NCBI RefSeq assembly: GCF_024105665.1
Contig: NZ_JAAAMK010000001.1
Location: 798,338 to 862,337, forward strand
Source: Aliihoeflea aestuarii
GTDB lineage: Bacteria; Pseudomonadota; Alphaproteobacteria; Rhizobiales; Rhizobiaceae
Direction: 5' to 3'
DNA length: 64,000 bases
The stretch's first letter is position 1. Every line of letters begins with the position of its first letter. A model generated the notes under the pieces. It was not told where the DNA came from and made no database searches. It saw nothing but the letters and a program-made list of their open reading frames with translations. Shown piece after piece: positions 1 to 8,659 of this stretch. A program made the translations under genes and the position numbers.

Positions 1-732
1 GCGGGCAACGCCGCCGCCGGCCAGCCGCCCGTGTCAGGCCCCGTCCTGTCGCTCGATGCCTATGATGACAAGCTGCGCGAACTGGCGCCGCTCAACTGGG
101 AGGCGTTCGTCGCCTGCCGCGACACCGGCACCGACAGCTATGACGACCTGCCTGAAGTGTCGTGCAGCACGGAACGTCACCCGCAGGCGCATCTCTTCCG
201 CGCCTTCGTGCGTCCCTATCTCAAGGGGACGGTCCTCGACGTCGGATGCGGCCCGCAACCGGTGCCTTTCTATCTGGCGGGCTACCCCACGCAGGCAATC
301 AGCGGCATCGATCCGATTTCGAGCGTCGACGATCATCCGTTTCAGTTCGTGTCGGGCTATGGCGAGTTCCTGCCGTGGGAAGACGAAGCTTTCGACATCG
401 TGATCTCGGGAACCGTGCTCGATCACTACTACCTTCTCGACAAGGGGCTGGCGGAAGTCTTCCGCGTTCTCAAGCCCGGCGGACGTTTCCTCGCATGGAT
501 CACCCATTTTGCCGACGCACCGCCCTATGATCCTTATGCGGGCGTCGTGAAGCCCTACGATCACGAGCACATGTACCACATCAACCTCGAATGGTTCCGG
601 CCGCTGATGCGCGAGATCGGCTTCGTCGAAAACGAGATCATCGAGTTTCCGCTTCCCTTCCGCTTTCTGTTCATGGCGTTCGAAAAGCCGACCGCCGAGC
701 ACAGCACCTTTTCCACCAATCATCCGGCATGA
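1..732 (+). CDS. SAM-dependent methyltransferase (5' end possibly outside window)
   Basis: This is a class I SAM-dependent methyltransferase. The SAM-binding motif I is visible as VLDVGCGPQPVPF, followed by the acidic loop and a post-motif region (VFRVLKPGGRFLAW) typical of Methyltransf_11 enzymes. A GTG at 31 could start a 233-residue protein. The frame is open to the window edge and the ten upstream codons all end in G or C, so the gene probably begins upstream and is partial here. Its stop overlaps the ATG of the next gene, a polysaccharide-export permease, by 4 bp (ATGA). It is therefore co-transcribed with the exporter and may methylate a glycan or its lipid carrier. The substrate cannot be deduced. 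Confidence 0.8.
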   Translation, partial: AGNAAAGQPPVSGPVLSLDAYDDKLRELAPLNWEAFVACRDTGTDSYDDLPEVSCSTERHPQAHLFRAFVRPYLKGTVLDVGCGPQPVPFYLAGYPTQAISGIDPISSVDDHPFQFVSGYGEFLPWEDEAFDIVISGTVLDHYYLLDKGLAEVFRVLKPGGRFLAWITHFADAPPYDPYAGVVKPYDHEHMYHINLEWFRPLMREIGFVENEIIEFPLPFRFLFMAFEKPTAEHSTFSTNHPA

Positions 733-1559
733 TGACCACGACGACAATGTCACGCCCTTCAGGGGCGCTCGCGATGCTGGCAAGAAACCGCTCGCTGATC
801 ATCGTTCTTGCCATGCGCGAGTTGCGGGACCGGTATGCGGGCTCCATGCTGGGTGCCTTGTGGGCGATCCTCCAGCCGCTGATGCTGCTTGCCGTCTTTG
901 CGGCAGTCTTCGGATTCGTCTTTCGCGCCAGAAGCGGCATGGCGTCGACGTTCGACCTTCCCACCGACTATACCAGTTACATGATCTCCGGCTTCGTGCC
1001 GTGGTACGCTCTTTCCGCGGCGCTTCAGGCGAGCGCCAGTTCGCTCAGATCGAATGCCGGCCTCGTCAAGCAGATCGACTTCCCCGTCGGCGTTCTCCCG
1101 GTCAAGACCGTGCTGACCTTCTCACCGATCATCGTCGTCGGCAGCGTCGGGCTTGTGCTCTATCAGGCGATACAGTTCGGCTACGTGCCGGCGACACTGC
1201 TATTGCTTCCGGTCGCCATATGCCTGTTGTTCATGCTCGCCACCGGCCTTGGCTGGATACTGGCGGCATTCGGGACGTATTTCCGCGATCTCGATCCCAT
1301 ACTTGCGAACCTGTTCCTCGTGGCCTTCTATCTCTTGCCGATCTTTTTCGTGCCTGGCGTAACCCCGGAAATTCTGGAACCGCTCATCGCATGGAACCCG
1401 TTCACGCCCGCCATCATGGTCTTTCAGGACGTATTCGTGTACGCAACGGTGCGATCGCCGGGAGCATGGCTGTTCTTCTGCGCCTTTGCGGTTGTGGCTT
1501 TTTTCGGCGGCTACCGCGTGTTCGATCGACTTCGCCCCGGTTTCGGCGCCGTCCTTTGA
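729..1559 (+). CDS. wzm: ABC-2 type polysaccharide export permease (Wzm-like)
   Basis: This 276-residue integral membrane protein is the permease half of an ABC exporter for O-antigen, capsule or a related glycan. An N-terminal cytoplasmic stretch (LAMRELRDRYAGSMLGALW) matches the amphipathic start of the ABC-2 permease family. About six hydrophobic segments follow, ending with an RVFDRLRPGFGAVL tail typical of Wzm/KpsM/TagG relatives. Two adjacent ATGs (729 and 732) can serve as start; 729 gives an ATGA overlap with the methyltransferase. The ATPase subunit starts 10 bp downstream. Longer upstream starts in this frame only read through the methyltransferase in another frame and were discarded. 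Known for the family: Wzm pairs with Wzt to move undecaprenyl-linked glycan to the periplasm. Confidence 0.9.
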   Translation: MMTTTTMSRPSGALAMLARNRSLIIVLAMRELRDRYAGSMLGALWAILQPLMLLAVFAAVFGFVFRARSGMASTFDLPTDYTSYMISGFVPWYALSAALQASASSLRSNAGLVKQIDFPVGVLPVKTVLTFSPIIVVGSVGLVLYQAIQFGYVPATLLLLPVAICLLFMLATGLGWILAAFGTYFRDLDPILANLFLVAFYLLPIFFVPGVTPEILEPLIAWNPFTPAIMVFQDVFVYATVRSPGAWLFFCAFAVVAFFGGYRVFDRLRPGFGAVL

Positions 1560-1569
1560 GATTTGACAC

Positions 1570-3123
1570 ATGACAAGACCCGCCATCAGCGTCCGTGATC
1601 TCGTCAAGGACTATCCGATCTACGCCAAGCCTTCCGATCTTCTGGTCGAGCTGGTTACGCGGCGCCCGCAACACGTCGTACACCGGGCGCTCAACGGCGT
1701 GACGTTCGACGTGGCGCGCGGCGAGGTCGTCGGCATTATCGGCCGCAATGGCGCGGGCAAAAGCACCCTGCTCAAGGTGCTTACCGGGATACTCGAGCCT
1801 GACGGCGGCTCCGTCGAGGTCAACGGTCGCACGGCGGCTATCCTCGAACTCGGCACCGGCCTCAATCCGGAATATTCGGGTAGGGACAACGTCTTTTTCG
1901 GGCAGGTGTGCCGTGGTCTTTCCCCCAGGGAGGCACGGGCGCGAATGGACGAGATCATCGCCTTCGCCGAGCTGGACTCCGTCATCGACCGGCCGTTCAA
2001 GACCTATTCGTCAGGCATGCAGGCGCGGCTTCTGTTCGCGACCAGCATCCATGTCGATTCCGAGATACTGATCATCGACGAGGCACTTGCGGCGGGCGAC
2101 ATCCTTTTCCAGGAGAAATGCTTCCGCAAGATGCGCGAGATCGCGCGGTCGGGCCGCGCCGTGCTCTTCGTCTCGCACGGGCTGGACCTCGTCCAGCAGC
2201 TTTGCCACCGCGCCATCCTTATGCACGCAGGCGAAATCCTTCTGGCAGGCGATACCGGCGAGGTGACGAAGGCCTATTACGACCTTGCGGCCCAGCTTCG
2301 CAACGACGCCGCGCGCGGACTGCCCGTCGAGAAATCGGCCGACGAAGCGCGCGCGATCGTGGCGGCAAGCGGCGAGAGGCAGCACCGCGCGCGCATAAGC
2401 GACAAAAGCGTCGACGAGGTCGAGACACCACAACCAAGTTCACGGGTCGCCGTGACGACGACGACGGCAGCCGCCTCGACCGACGCAGCCCCTTTTCCGC
2501 GGCACGACATAGGTTCCGTCGAGGAGCATCTTGGACTATCGCCAATGCCCCCTCAAACCCACACGGCTGCCGAGACATCGAGCCGGATCGCTCCGCTCTC
2601 CGTGCTTCAGGAAGACCCCGTAGCAGACGCACGGGAAAGCAAATCCAAGATCGAACTGTTGTCGGTGAGCATCCTCAATGACAGGCTCGAGGAGACGGAC
2701 GCGCTCGAATACGGAAGCGATTTCCATATCAGCGCGCACTTCCTGTCCGACACCGATATCCCGCATCTGATTGCGGGCATGGAAATCCGCCTGCCCACCG
2801 GCTTCCTGATTTTCACCGTTCAGAACACTCTTCGGAATATCGATTTCGGCTGTCGCGCGAATGAGCCCTTCGAGTTGCGCTGGCGTATACGCAACACGTT
2901 CCAGAACGGCACGTATTTCGTCGGTGTCGGCATCGGCGAGGTGTTCTATTCGACGCGGCAGGGACTGCGGCATTCGCCATTCACCATCTTGGCGCAGGAG
3001 TTGAACGCTCAGATATTCAACGTCGTATCAGCACCTGAATTTGCCGGGATCATCGACCTGAAGCCGGAGTTCAAAATTCTGACCAAAGCCGAAGATCGCT
3101 TCAACGCCGCTATCGCCGACTGA
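1570..3123 (+). CDS. wzt: ABC transporter ATPase with C-terminal glycan-binding domain (Wzt-like)
   Basis: This 517-residue ATPase is the partner of the preceding permease. Residues about 1-230 form the nucleotide-binding domain, with Walker A (GRNGAGKST), a signature region shortened to YSSGMQARL and Walker B (EILIIDEALAAGD), all typical of the polysaccharide exporter subfamily. Residues about 240-350 are a low-complexity linker rich in Ala, Thr, Ser and Pro. Residues about 355-500 form a beta-rich Wzt C-terminal domain (SDFHISAHFL, then FELRWRI and FQNGTYFVGVGIG). In known Wzt proteins this domain recognises the chemically capped non-reducing end of the glycan. That fits the methyltransferase encoded upstream, although the link between the two is inference. 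Confidence 0.9.
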   Translation: MTRPAISVRDLVKDYPIYAKPSDLLVELVTRRPQHVVHRALNGVTFDVARGEVVGIIGRNGAGKSTLLKVLTGILEPDGGSVEVNGRTAAILELGTGLNPEYSGRDNVFFGQVCRGLSPREARARMDEIIAFAELDSVIDRPFKTYSSGMQARLLFATSIHVDSEILIIDEALAAGDILFQEKCFRKMREIARSGRAVLFVSHGLDLVQQLCHRAILMHAGEILLAGDTGEVTKAYYDLAAQLRNDAARGLPVEKSADEARAIVAASGERQHRARISDKSVDEVETPQPSSRVAVTTTTAAASTDAAPFPRHDIGSVEEHLGLSPMPPQTHTAAETSSRIAPLSVLQEDPVADARESKSKIELLSVSILNDRLEETDALEYGSDFHISAHFLSDTDIPHLIAGMEIRLPTGFLIFTVQNTLRNIDFGCRANEPFELRWRIRNTFQNGTYFVGVGIGEVFYSTRQGLRHSPFTILAQELNAQIFNVVSAPEFAGIIDLKPEFKILTKAEDRFNAAIAD

Positions 3124-3195
3124 CTGCCGGACTTATCCCCACCGTCACGGACGCATCTAGAATTCGGCTCCCTCAGTCCGCTGGAGACGATGCCG

Positions 3196-4299
3196 ATGCC
3201 CGATACAACCGCCCGTTACAAACTTCCCTACATCATGCCCTCGCAGGCGCAAAAGCATATCACCGTCAATGAAAGCCTGCGCCGGCTCGACGCCTTCACG
3301 CATCTGGCGCTTGCCGAGATCGGCCGGGACGCGCCGCCGGAAAGCCCGATGGAAGGCGCTGCTTATTCGATCGGCATGGACCCGGTCGGCCTTTGGAGCG
3401 GACACGCGGGCCAGATCACGGCCTTCATCGACGGGGCCTGGGAGTTCGTCCCTCCCTTCCGGGGCTTGACCGCGATCGTCGGGGATCCGCCGCTGGCCCA
3501 TGTCTTCGACGGCGAAGCCTGGACGCCGCTTGCCGGCGGCGCGGGCGGCAGCGTCGACAAGCTTGGCGTCAACACCGGCACCGACGAGATCAACAGGTTC
3601 GCGGTCAAGTCGGACGGCATCCTGTTTTCGACCGATGACGGCGCTTCCGATCCGAGCGGTGACGTTCGGGTCGTTCTCAACAAGACGGCGGCCGACGATG
3701 TCGCTTCGCTCCTATTCCAGACCGGCTATTCCGGCCGCGCGGAACTGTCGCTTGCGCAGGGCGACGACTTCCATCTCAGGGTCAGCGCCGACGGCGAGAC
3801 CTTCCACAGCGCTCTTCAGGTGGACAGCGCGACCGGCAATTTGGGCCTTGGTGGACGCTCTTACGTCCCGCTTGCGGTCATGCGAGCGCTTCCGGGCGCG
3901 ATCACGCAAATGCAGGTCACCAATCTGGAAGCGGATGCAGGCTCCGGGGCGGCGATCAATGTCATCGCCGGGAGCCATTTCACGCAATTTCTCCAATACG
4001 CCGCCGGGTCGTCCTATCTCGTCTCGACGAGTTCTTCGTTTTACCTCCAGGCCACAGGTCCAGGTGCATCGGTCAATGTGTATGCCGGCTCACAGGCCGT
4101 CTTCGGAGCATCGGAAACCGGCATGGAACTGTCGGTCCCGCTCCGGCTCAAGACCGCCACGGTTTCCACCCTGCCGTCCCCCTCAACTGCCGGAAACGGC
4201 GCGCTGATCTTCATCACCGACGCAAGCGGGGGGGCCGTTCCCGCGTTCTGCGACGGAACCCACTGGCGTCGCATGACGGACAGGGCCGTCGTTGCCTGA
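3196..4299 (+). CDS. DUF2793 phage tail-fibre-like protein
   Basis: The N-terminal 100 residues match the DUF2793 domain: LPYIMPSQAQKHITVNESL, then a WSGHAGQITAFIDGAWEFVPP segment and a FDGEAWTPL turn. Known members are tail- or spike-associated proteins of phages and gene transfer agents in alphaproteobacteria. The remaining 260 residues are beta-rich and Gly/Ser/Thr-rich, ending in GTHWRRMTDRAVVA, which resembles the last strand of a tail fibre. The GGAG at 3183-3186 sits 9 bp before ATG 3196 but only 3 bp before ATG 3190, so 3196 is preferred (367 residues). No other phage gene is nearby. The gene lies 66 bp after wzt and is convergent with the glycosyltransferases. Role unknown. Confidence 0.75.
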   Translation: MPDTTARYKLPYIMPSQAQKHITVNESLRRLDAFTHLALAEIGRDAPPESPMEGAAYSIGMDPVGLWSGHAGQITAFIDGAWEFVPPFRGLTAIVGDPPLAHVFDGEAWTPLAGGAGGSVDKLGVNTGTDEINRFAVKSDGILFSTDDGASDPSGDVRVVLNKTAADDVASLLFQTGYSGRAELSLAQGDDFHLRVSADGETFHSALQVDSATGNLGLGGRSYVPLAVMRALPGAITQMQVTNLEADAGSGAAINVIAGSHFTQFLQYAAGSSYLVSTSSSFYLQATGPGASVNVYAGSQAVFGASETGMELSVPLRLKTATVSTLPSPSTAGNGALIFITDASGGAVPAFCDGTHWRRMTDRAVVA

Positions 4300-4305
4300 G
4301 CCCGG

Positions 4306-4322
4306 CGGGGCCTTCAGCCCCG
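4306..4322. terminator. weak hairpin between convergent genes
   Basis: A 6-bp perfect stem (CGGGGC / GCCCCG, loop CTTCA) sits in the 14-bp gap between the convergent DUF2793 gene and the glycosyltransferase gene and overlaps the latter's stop. There is no T-tract, so terminator function is uncertain. Confidence 0.3.
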
Positions 4323-5465
4323 ATTGCCGCGCACGTGCAGGTAGTCTTCCACGACCTGCGCGGCCACGGCCTCGCCATGCCATCGCCTCGTCCAGGCGAT
4401 GCCGGCGCGCGACAGGGCCGCCCGTTCATCGGCGGGCATGTCGCGCAGGCGGCGCACGGCGGACACGATCTCCGTGACGTTGCGGACGGGCACGATCGGC
4501 AAGGCAGCATTCATTTCGGGCGGGATATGCGAGCGGTCGGTTTCGTCGAGATAGGCCAGCACCACGCAACCTTTGGCCAACGCCTCGACCGCTGCGACGC
4601 CATACCATCCGACCTTCAACTGATCGATAAAGATGTCCGCCTGCCCGATCCGCTCCAGGGTCTGCGCGTGCGAAGCGTTGGTTATCAGTTCGAACCGCAC
4701 CGGTTCGGCATCCCCGGCAAGCTGCCGCATCGCTTCCTCGACCTCAGCCGTGCCCTTGACCATCATGTTGCTTGGCGCATGCGCCACCGTGAAGGGGTTC
4801 ATGGCGCGCCTTGCAGGCCCTTCCTGTTGCGGCAGAACATAGGGAAGGAAGCGGGTCCGCGCCGGAAGCACCCCGAGCAGGTCCGGATTGGTCGCGTAGA
4901 TCAGGTCGGCATGAATCCCGGCAAGCGCGGCGAGACGTTTTTTTCGCGAGTCTAATCCGGCAAGAGCGTCTCCATACGCTCCGCCGAGATGAGAACGGGC
5001 CCGGCTTTCGCGCATATGTCCGACCTGCCTGACATCGTCGCCCAGAAAGGTCATCGCGACCGTTTTGCCGAGCCGTTTCAGCATCGGTACGTCGCGCATC
5101 CAGAAGAGACGCGACACGGCGCGGCGCGCCCAGGCGACGGGTCCCGTCACGGGATGGTCCGGCAGGCGGTTGATCGTGGCCAGGCTGGTGCCGAAGTAAA
5201 GGTGGACCACGTCGGTACGCACCAGAATTCGCCGCATGGCGATCGCTCGCCGTGCAAGCTGGCCGCGTCCTTGAAGCGCGTCGTCGTAACCGAACCGGTG
5301 TGGCCGGAAAAGAATCGCCTCGGCCTCTACACCGAGGCCGCGCTGCGCGTCGGTCATGGCGTGAAGCTGACCCGACACCTCCTCGAAACCGTGAAGGACG
5401 CGCAGGGGACGATTGGCAGCCGATCCGGAATGCGCCGGATCAACGCTGCTGTGCGGAAATCCCAT
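4314..5465 (-). CDS. glycosyltransferase, GT4-like (group 1)
   Basis: The 383-residue product resembles a GT-B fold glycosyltransferase. The N-terminus carries LRVLHGFEEVSGQLHAMTDA, the usual first strand of the acceptor domain. The C-terminal donor domain has VGWYGVAAVEALAKGCVVLA, matching the conserved group-1 E(x)7E-like region around the nucleotide-sugar site. No signal peptide or membrane segment is evident, so it is probably cytoplasmic. ATG 5465 lies inside the 3' end of the upstream glycosyltransferase gene (26-bp overlap), indicating translational coupling. The frame stays open further upstream, but that part reads as shadow sequence. Donor and acceptor sugars are unknown; the neighbourhood suggests assembly of a surface glycan. 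Confidence 0.8.
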   Translation of the reverse strand: MGFPHSSVDPAHSGSAANRPLRVLHGFEEVSGQLHAMTDAQRGLGVEAEAILFRPHRFGYDDALQGRGQLARRAIAMRRILVRTDVVHLYFGTSLATINRLPDHPVTGPVAWARRAVSRLFWMRDVPMLKRLGKTVAMTFLGDDVRQVGHMRESRARSHLGGAYGDALAGLDSRKKRLAALAGIHADLIYATNPDLLGVLPARTRFLPYVLPQQEGPARRAMNPFTVAHAPSNMMVKGTAEVEEAMRQLAGDAEPVRFELITNASHAQTLERIGQADIFIDQLKVGWYGVAAVEALAKGCVVLAYLDETDRSHIPPEMNAALPIVPVRNVTEIVSAVRRLRDMPADERAALSRAGIAWTRRWHGEAVAAQVVEDYLHVRGNRG

Positions 5466-7086
5466 TGCGCGCCACCAGGCTGTCATACACGCGGTACTGG
5501 TCGCTGAGCTGGCGCTCGACGGAATGTTCGTTCTGCATCCAGCGCTGGCCACCAAGGCCGATCTCCTGCGCACCGGCAGGATCGTCGAGCACCTTCGCCA
5601 TAGCATCGGCGACATCCTCGACGGTCGAGACGTTGAACATGCTCGGGGCGCTGCCGAAGAACTGCCGGCTCGCCTCACGATCGAAGGCCGAGATCAGCGG
5701 ACGACCGAGCGCCAGCGTCTCCAGAGCCACGCCGCCGAAGGCGGGGGCCTTGAACTGGTCGACGACAGCCGCCGCGCCGAGATAGTAAGGCCACAGTCGC
5801 GTGCGGCACAGGGGCCTGAGCCAGTCGACGCGATCCGTGATGCCTTCTTGCTCGATCAGGGCACGGCTGAGGCCCAGTTCCTCGCCCCATTCGATCATCA
5901 CGAAGCGGAACTCGTAGCCGCGCCGTGCAAGCTGCCCGGCCGCGCGGATATAGACGTCGTTGCCCTTCAACCAACTGGCATTGCCCATCTTCCAGTGATG
6001 GCGCGCAGGAGCGAAGAAGAACGGAACTTCGGCCGAATGGCGGGGGGCGGCCGGGTTACGGGCATGTGCGACAGCGCCGTCAAGGTCGAAGGCGTGCAGC
6101 ATCGCATTGATCTTTTCCGGTGCGATGCCCAGCTTGTGCGCCGACGAAACACAGTCGACATTCGTCACGAAGGTCGCCGCGGCATTGCGATAGGTCCAGG
6201 CGCAAAGCTTGCCCATCGGACTGTCTTCGAACGGCAATCCCCGCAAGGTTCCCAGTTCGTATGCGACGGTGTTCTTGACACCCGCGGCCAAAGGATAGGC
6301 CGCCGATATCGTGTAGCCCTGAACGATATCGTATCTGGCGAACGCGCGCTGGAAGCTCTCTCGCAGCATGTTGACGCCGATAATGCTCGGTCCTGCATCT
6401 TCCTCCGTGTGAGGATCGGGCAGTTCGGGAAGATCGAAGCGTTCGCCCTTCAACTTGGACCAGAACGACATGCTTTCGCGCACGGCGCGCTTCATTCCGC
6501 GCATGAAGACGTTTTGGCTGACGCCGGCTGCATGCACGCCTCCGACGAAGCCATCGCCGACGCCGACGGTGCGGCGGTGAGCGTCGATGACCTTGCGCAG
6601 CGAGCGGGCGTCCCAGCTCGAGCGGTTCATTGCCAGATAGCTCAGCCCCATGGTCATCGGGGTCTGAAGGAACCATTGAGGAGCCTTGTAGCCATTGAGG
6701 TTGACGGCAGTCCAATCCGGCCTGAAATCGTCGCCGTGGTCGCCTTCCACATGCGCTTCGATCCACTCGGGCGTTGCCATGATGTGGAAGAAGTCGGGGT
6801 CGAAGACCTCGGCCTCGATCCCGTGGGCACGCATCAGCTTCGCGTTCACATACGCGTAGTTCGCGACATTCCCCAGATGCAGGATGCGGGGCGGACGCCG
6901 ATATTTTTGCTGGAAGCGGCGCGGCCATTCGAGCCACTCTGCGCGGTCGGCATCGGGGCCGACCAGTCCGGCTGCGGTGGATGCACGGTCGGTGTCGCGT
7001 TTCTGTACCGCCCCAGCCTCTCGAGTGTAATCCGGATATCCTTCCTGTAAGGATAGAGGTTTTACATTCGTCGGCAAATCGGCCAT
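5440..7086 (-). CDS. glycosyltransferase family 1/4-like protein
   Basis: This long glycosyltransferase (548 residues from ATG 7086) has an RPPRILHLGNVANYAYVNAK strand typical of a GT-B N-terminal domain. Its C-terminal donor-binding block is FKAPAFGGVALETLALGRPL, with the conserved Glu. A middle segment (residues about 120-330) contains Trp- and Tyr-rich stretches less typical of the family. An upstream in-frame ATG at 7173 would add 29 basic residues; 7086 is favoured because an AT-rich, promoter-like stretch with an inverted repeat lies between the two. Neither start has a strong ribosome binding site. It leads a two-gene minus-strand unit with the following glycosyltransferase. The substrate is not known. 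Confidence 0.75.
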   Translation of the reverse strand: MADLPTNVKPLSLQEGYPDYTREAGAVQKRDTDRASTAAGLVGPDADRAEWLEWPRRFQQKYRRPPRILHLGNVANYAYVNAKLMRAHGIEAEVFDPDFFHIMATPEWIEAHVEGDHGDDFRPDWTAVNLNGYKAPQWFLQTPMTMGLSYLAMNRSSWDARSLRKVIDAHRRTVGVGDGFVGGVHAAGVSQNVFMRGMKRAVRESMSFWSKLKGERFDLPELPDPHTEEDAGPSIIGVNMLRESFQRAFARYDIVQGYTISAAYPLAAGVKNTVAYELGTLRGLPFEDSPMGKLCAWTYRNAAATFVTNVDCVSSAHKLGIAPEKINAMLHAFDLDGAVAHARNPAAPRHSAEVPFFFAPARHHWKMGNASWLKGNDVYIRAAGQLARRGYEFRFVMIEWGEELGLSRALIEQEGITDRVDWLRPLCRTRLWPYYLGAAAVVDQFKAPAFGGVALETLALGRPLISAFDREASRQFFGSAPSMFNVSTVEDVADAMAKVLDDPAGAQEIGLGGQRWMQNEHSVERQLSDQYRVYDSLVARNGISAQQR

Positions 7087-7413
7087 CCCGCAATTTCTTG
7101 TCAGATTAAGCAATCCCGATAGAATTGCTTTGGTACTTCTAGGGCGTCGCGCATGCACGATGCGTAGTTCCATAGGATGAAAACCGCCGAGCCGCAATGT
7201 CCCGATACGGAACAATCATCCGCGCGCTTCATGAAGCCATTGGTCCCGATGGCCGCTCCCGAATTCGAGAGATTCGTCGCCGTCGAGGGTGTGCGGCGTC
7301 GGGCGACATTATTGCTCTTGCGTGCATCCCTGATGTATTGAGGCCCGGCTTTGTGCCGCGGCGCGTGTCGCACCGCCTCCTGTTCCTCCTCCTGTATTCC
7401 GAAAGCAGAATTC
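7087..7413. other. divergent intergenic region with inverted repeat
   Basis: This stretch separates the divergent glycosyltransferase pair and the aminotransferase gene. It is more AT-rich near 7100-7135, where a 7-bp inverted repeat (AAGCAAT at 7108-7114, ATTGCTT at 7124-7130) lies 22 bp upstream of the favoured glycosyltransferase start. Promoters for both directions are expected here, but no convincing -35/-10 pair was found. No small gene or RNA was recognised. Confidence 0.4.
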
Positions 7414-8532
7414 ATGTCGCTCGCCTTCATCGACCTTGCCGCGCAACAATCTCGCATTCGCCCTGCCCTGGACCGTGCCATCGCGCAAATCCTGGATGAG
7501 GGAAAATACATCATGGGACCGCAAGTCGGCGAACTGGAAAAGAAGCTGGCGGAATTCTGCGGCGCGACGCATTGCCTGTCCTGCGCGAACGGAACCGACG
7601 CGCTGCAACTGGCGCTGATGGCTTTGGGGATCAAGGCCGGTGATGCCGTGTTCGTGCCGTCGTTCACGTTCGCGGCCACGGCGGAAGTCGTCCCTCTCGT
7701 TGGCGCGACGCCGGTATTCGTGGACGTATTGCCCGACACGTTCAACATGGACCCCGAGAGCCTGAAGCGCGCGATCGTCCATGCCCGCGACATCGGTCTC
7801 AATCCGGCAGTGGTCATTCCGGTCGACCTTTTCGGTCTTCCGGCCGACTACGACGTGCTGATCGCCATTGCGCGCGAGAACGGCATGAAGGTGATCGGCG
7901 ACAGCGCGCAAGGCTGGGGCGGCGTTTATCACGGCCGCGTCACCGGTTCGCTGTGCGACATCTCCACCACCTCGTTCTTCCCCGCCAAGCCGCTCGGTTG
8001 CTATGGAGATGGCGGCGCCCTGTTCACCGACGACGCCGAACTCGCCGCGCTGGTCGATTCGTTCCGGGTGCATGGGAAGGGCAAGCACAAATACTACAAT
8101 GAGCGGATCGGCCTCAACAGCCGGCTCGACACCTTGCAGGCAGCGATTCTCATCGAAAAACTGGCAATATATGCCGACGAGATCGAGGCCCGTCAGATCG
8201 TTGCCGGCCGGTATACCGACGGGTTTTCGGGACAGTATGAGACCCCTCATGTGCCCGAAGGTCTGACCAGCATCTGGGCGCAGTACACGCTCAAGATGAA
8301 GGACACGGCCGAGCGCGAGGCGCTTCAGGCGAGAGCCTCGGCGGCCAAGGTGCCGACCGTCGTCTACTATCCCGTTCCGCTGCACCGCCAGACGGCCTAC
8401 AGCGCGTTCCCGGCCGACCCGGCCGGCCTCACCGTCAGCGACGATCTTGCCGGGCGCGTGGTCAGCCTGCCCATGCATCCCTATCTGGGCACGCAGGACC
8501 AGGACCGGATCATCGCGGCGGTGATCGGCTGA
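7414..8532 (+). CDS. DegT/DnrJ/EryC1/StrS family sugar aminotransferase
   Basis: This PLP-dependent aminotransferase (372 residues) probably converts a nucleotide-linked keto sugar to an amino sugar. Family landmarks are the N-terminal FIDLAAQQ and the ILDEGKYIMGPQVGELE segment, NGTDALQLAL for phosphate binding, and GDSAQGWGG. The PLP-binding lysine is K192 in the context SFFPAKPLGCYGDGGAL. The C-terminal part has YYPVPLHRQTAY, which is typical of the WecE/PglE/QdtB type. ATG 7414 was chosen because the family homology begins there; earlier codons in frame are shadow. It converges with the nucleotide-sugar dehydratase gene, which could supply its keto-sugar substrate. The exact sugar cannot be assigned. 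Confidence 0.9.
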   Translation: MSLAFIDLAAQQSRIRPALDRAIAQILDEGKYIMGPQVGELEKKLAEFCGATHCLSCANGTDALQLALMALGIKAGDAVFVPSFTFAATAEVVPLVGATPVFVDVLPDTFNMDPESLKRAIVHARDIGLNPAVVIPVDLFGLPADYDVLIAIARENGMKVIGDSAQGWGGVYHGRVTGSLCDISTTSFFPAKPLGCYGDGGALFTDDAELAALVDSFRVHGKGKHKYYNERIGLNSRLDTLQAAILIEKLAIYADEIEARQIVAGRYTDGFSGQYETPHVPEGLTSIWAQYTLKMKDTAEREALQARASAAKVPTVVYYPVPLHRQTAYSAFPADPAGLTVSDDLAGRVVSLPMHPYLGTQDQDRIIAAVIG

Positions 8533-8551
8533 GCGTCGAACGATCCTTACG

Positions 8552-8584
8552 GTGCGAAACGACATGACGCGTGTCGTTTCGCAC
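8552..8584. terminator. bidirectional hairpin between convergent genes
   Basis: There is a perfect 13-bp stem (GTGCGAAACGACA at 8552-8564, its complement at 8572-8584) with a 7-nt loop, in the gap between the aminotransferase and the convergent dehydratase gene. The stem is stable and well placed for terminating both transcripts, though neither side has a long T-tract. Confidence 0.6.
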
Positions 8585-8659
8585 TATGAGACGCAATCTG
8601 TATGCTTCGGTGCCGCGGAGCATCCGCGCGCGGCACATATCGTTCCACGGGGTTGACGA

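Noticed and set aside
5413..7050. 545-codon plus-strand frame opposite the glycosyltransferase
   Set aside because: The opposite strand has clear GT-B motifs; this frame has a charged, unpatterned translation.
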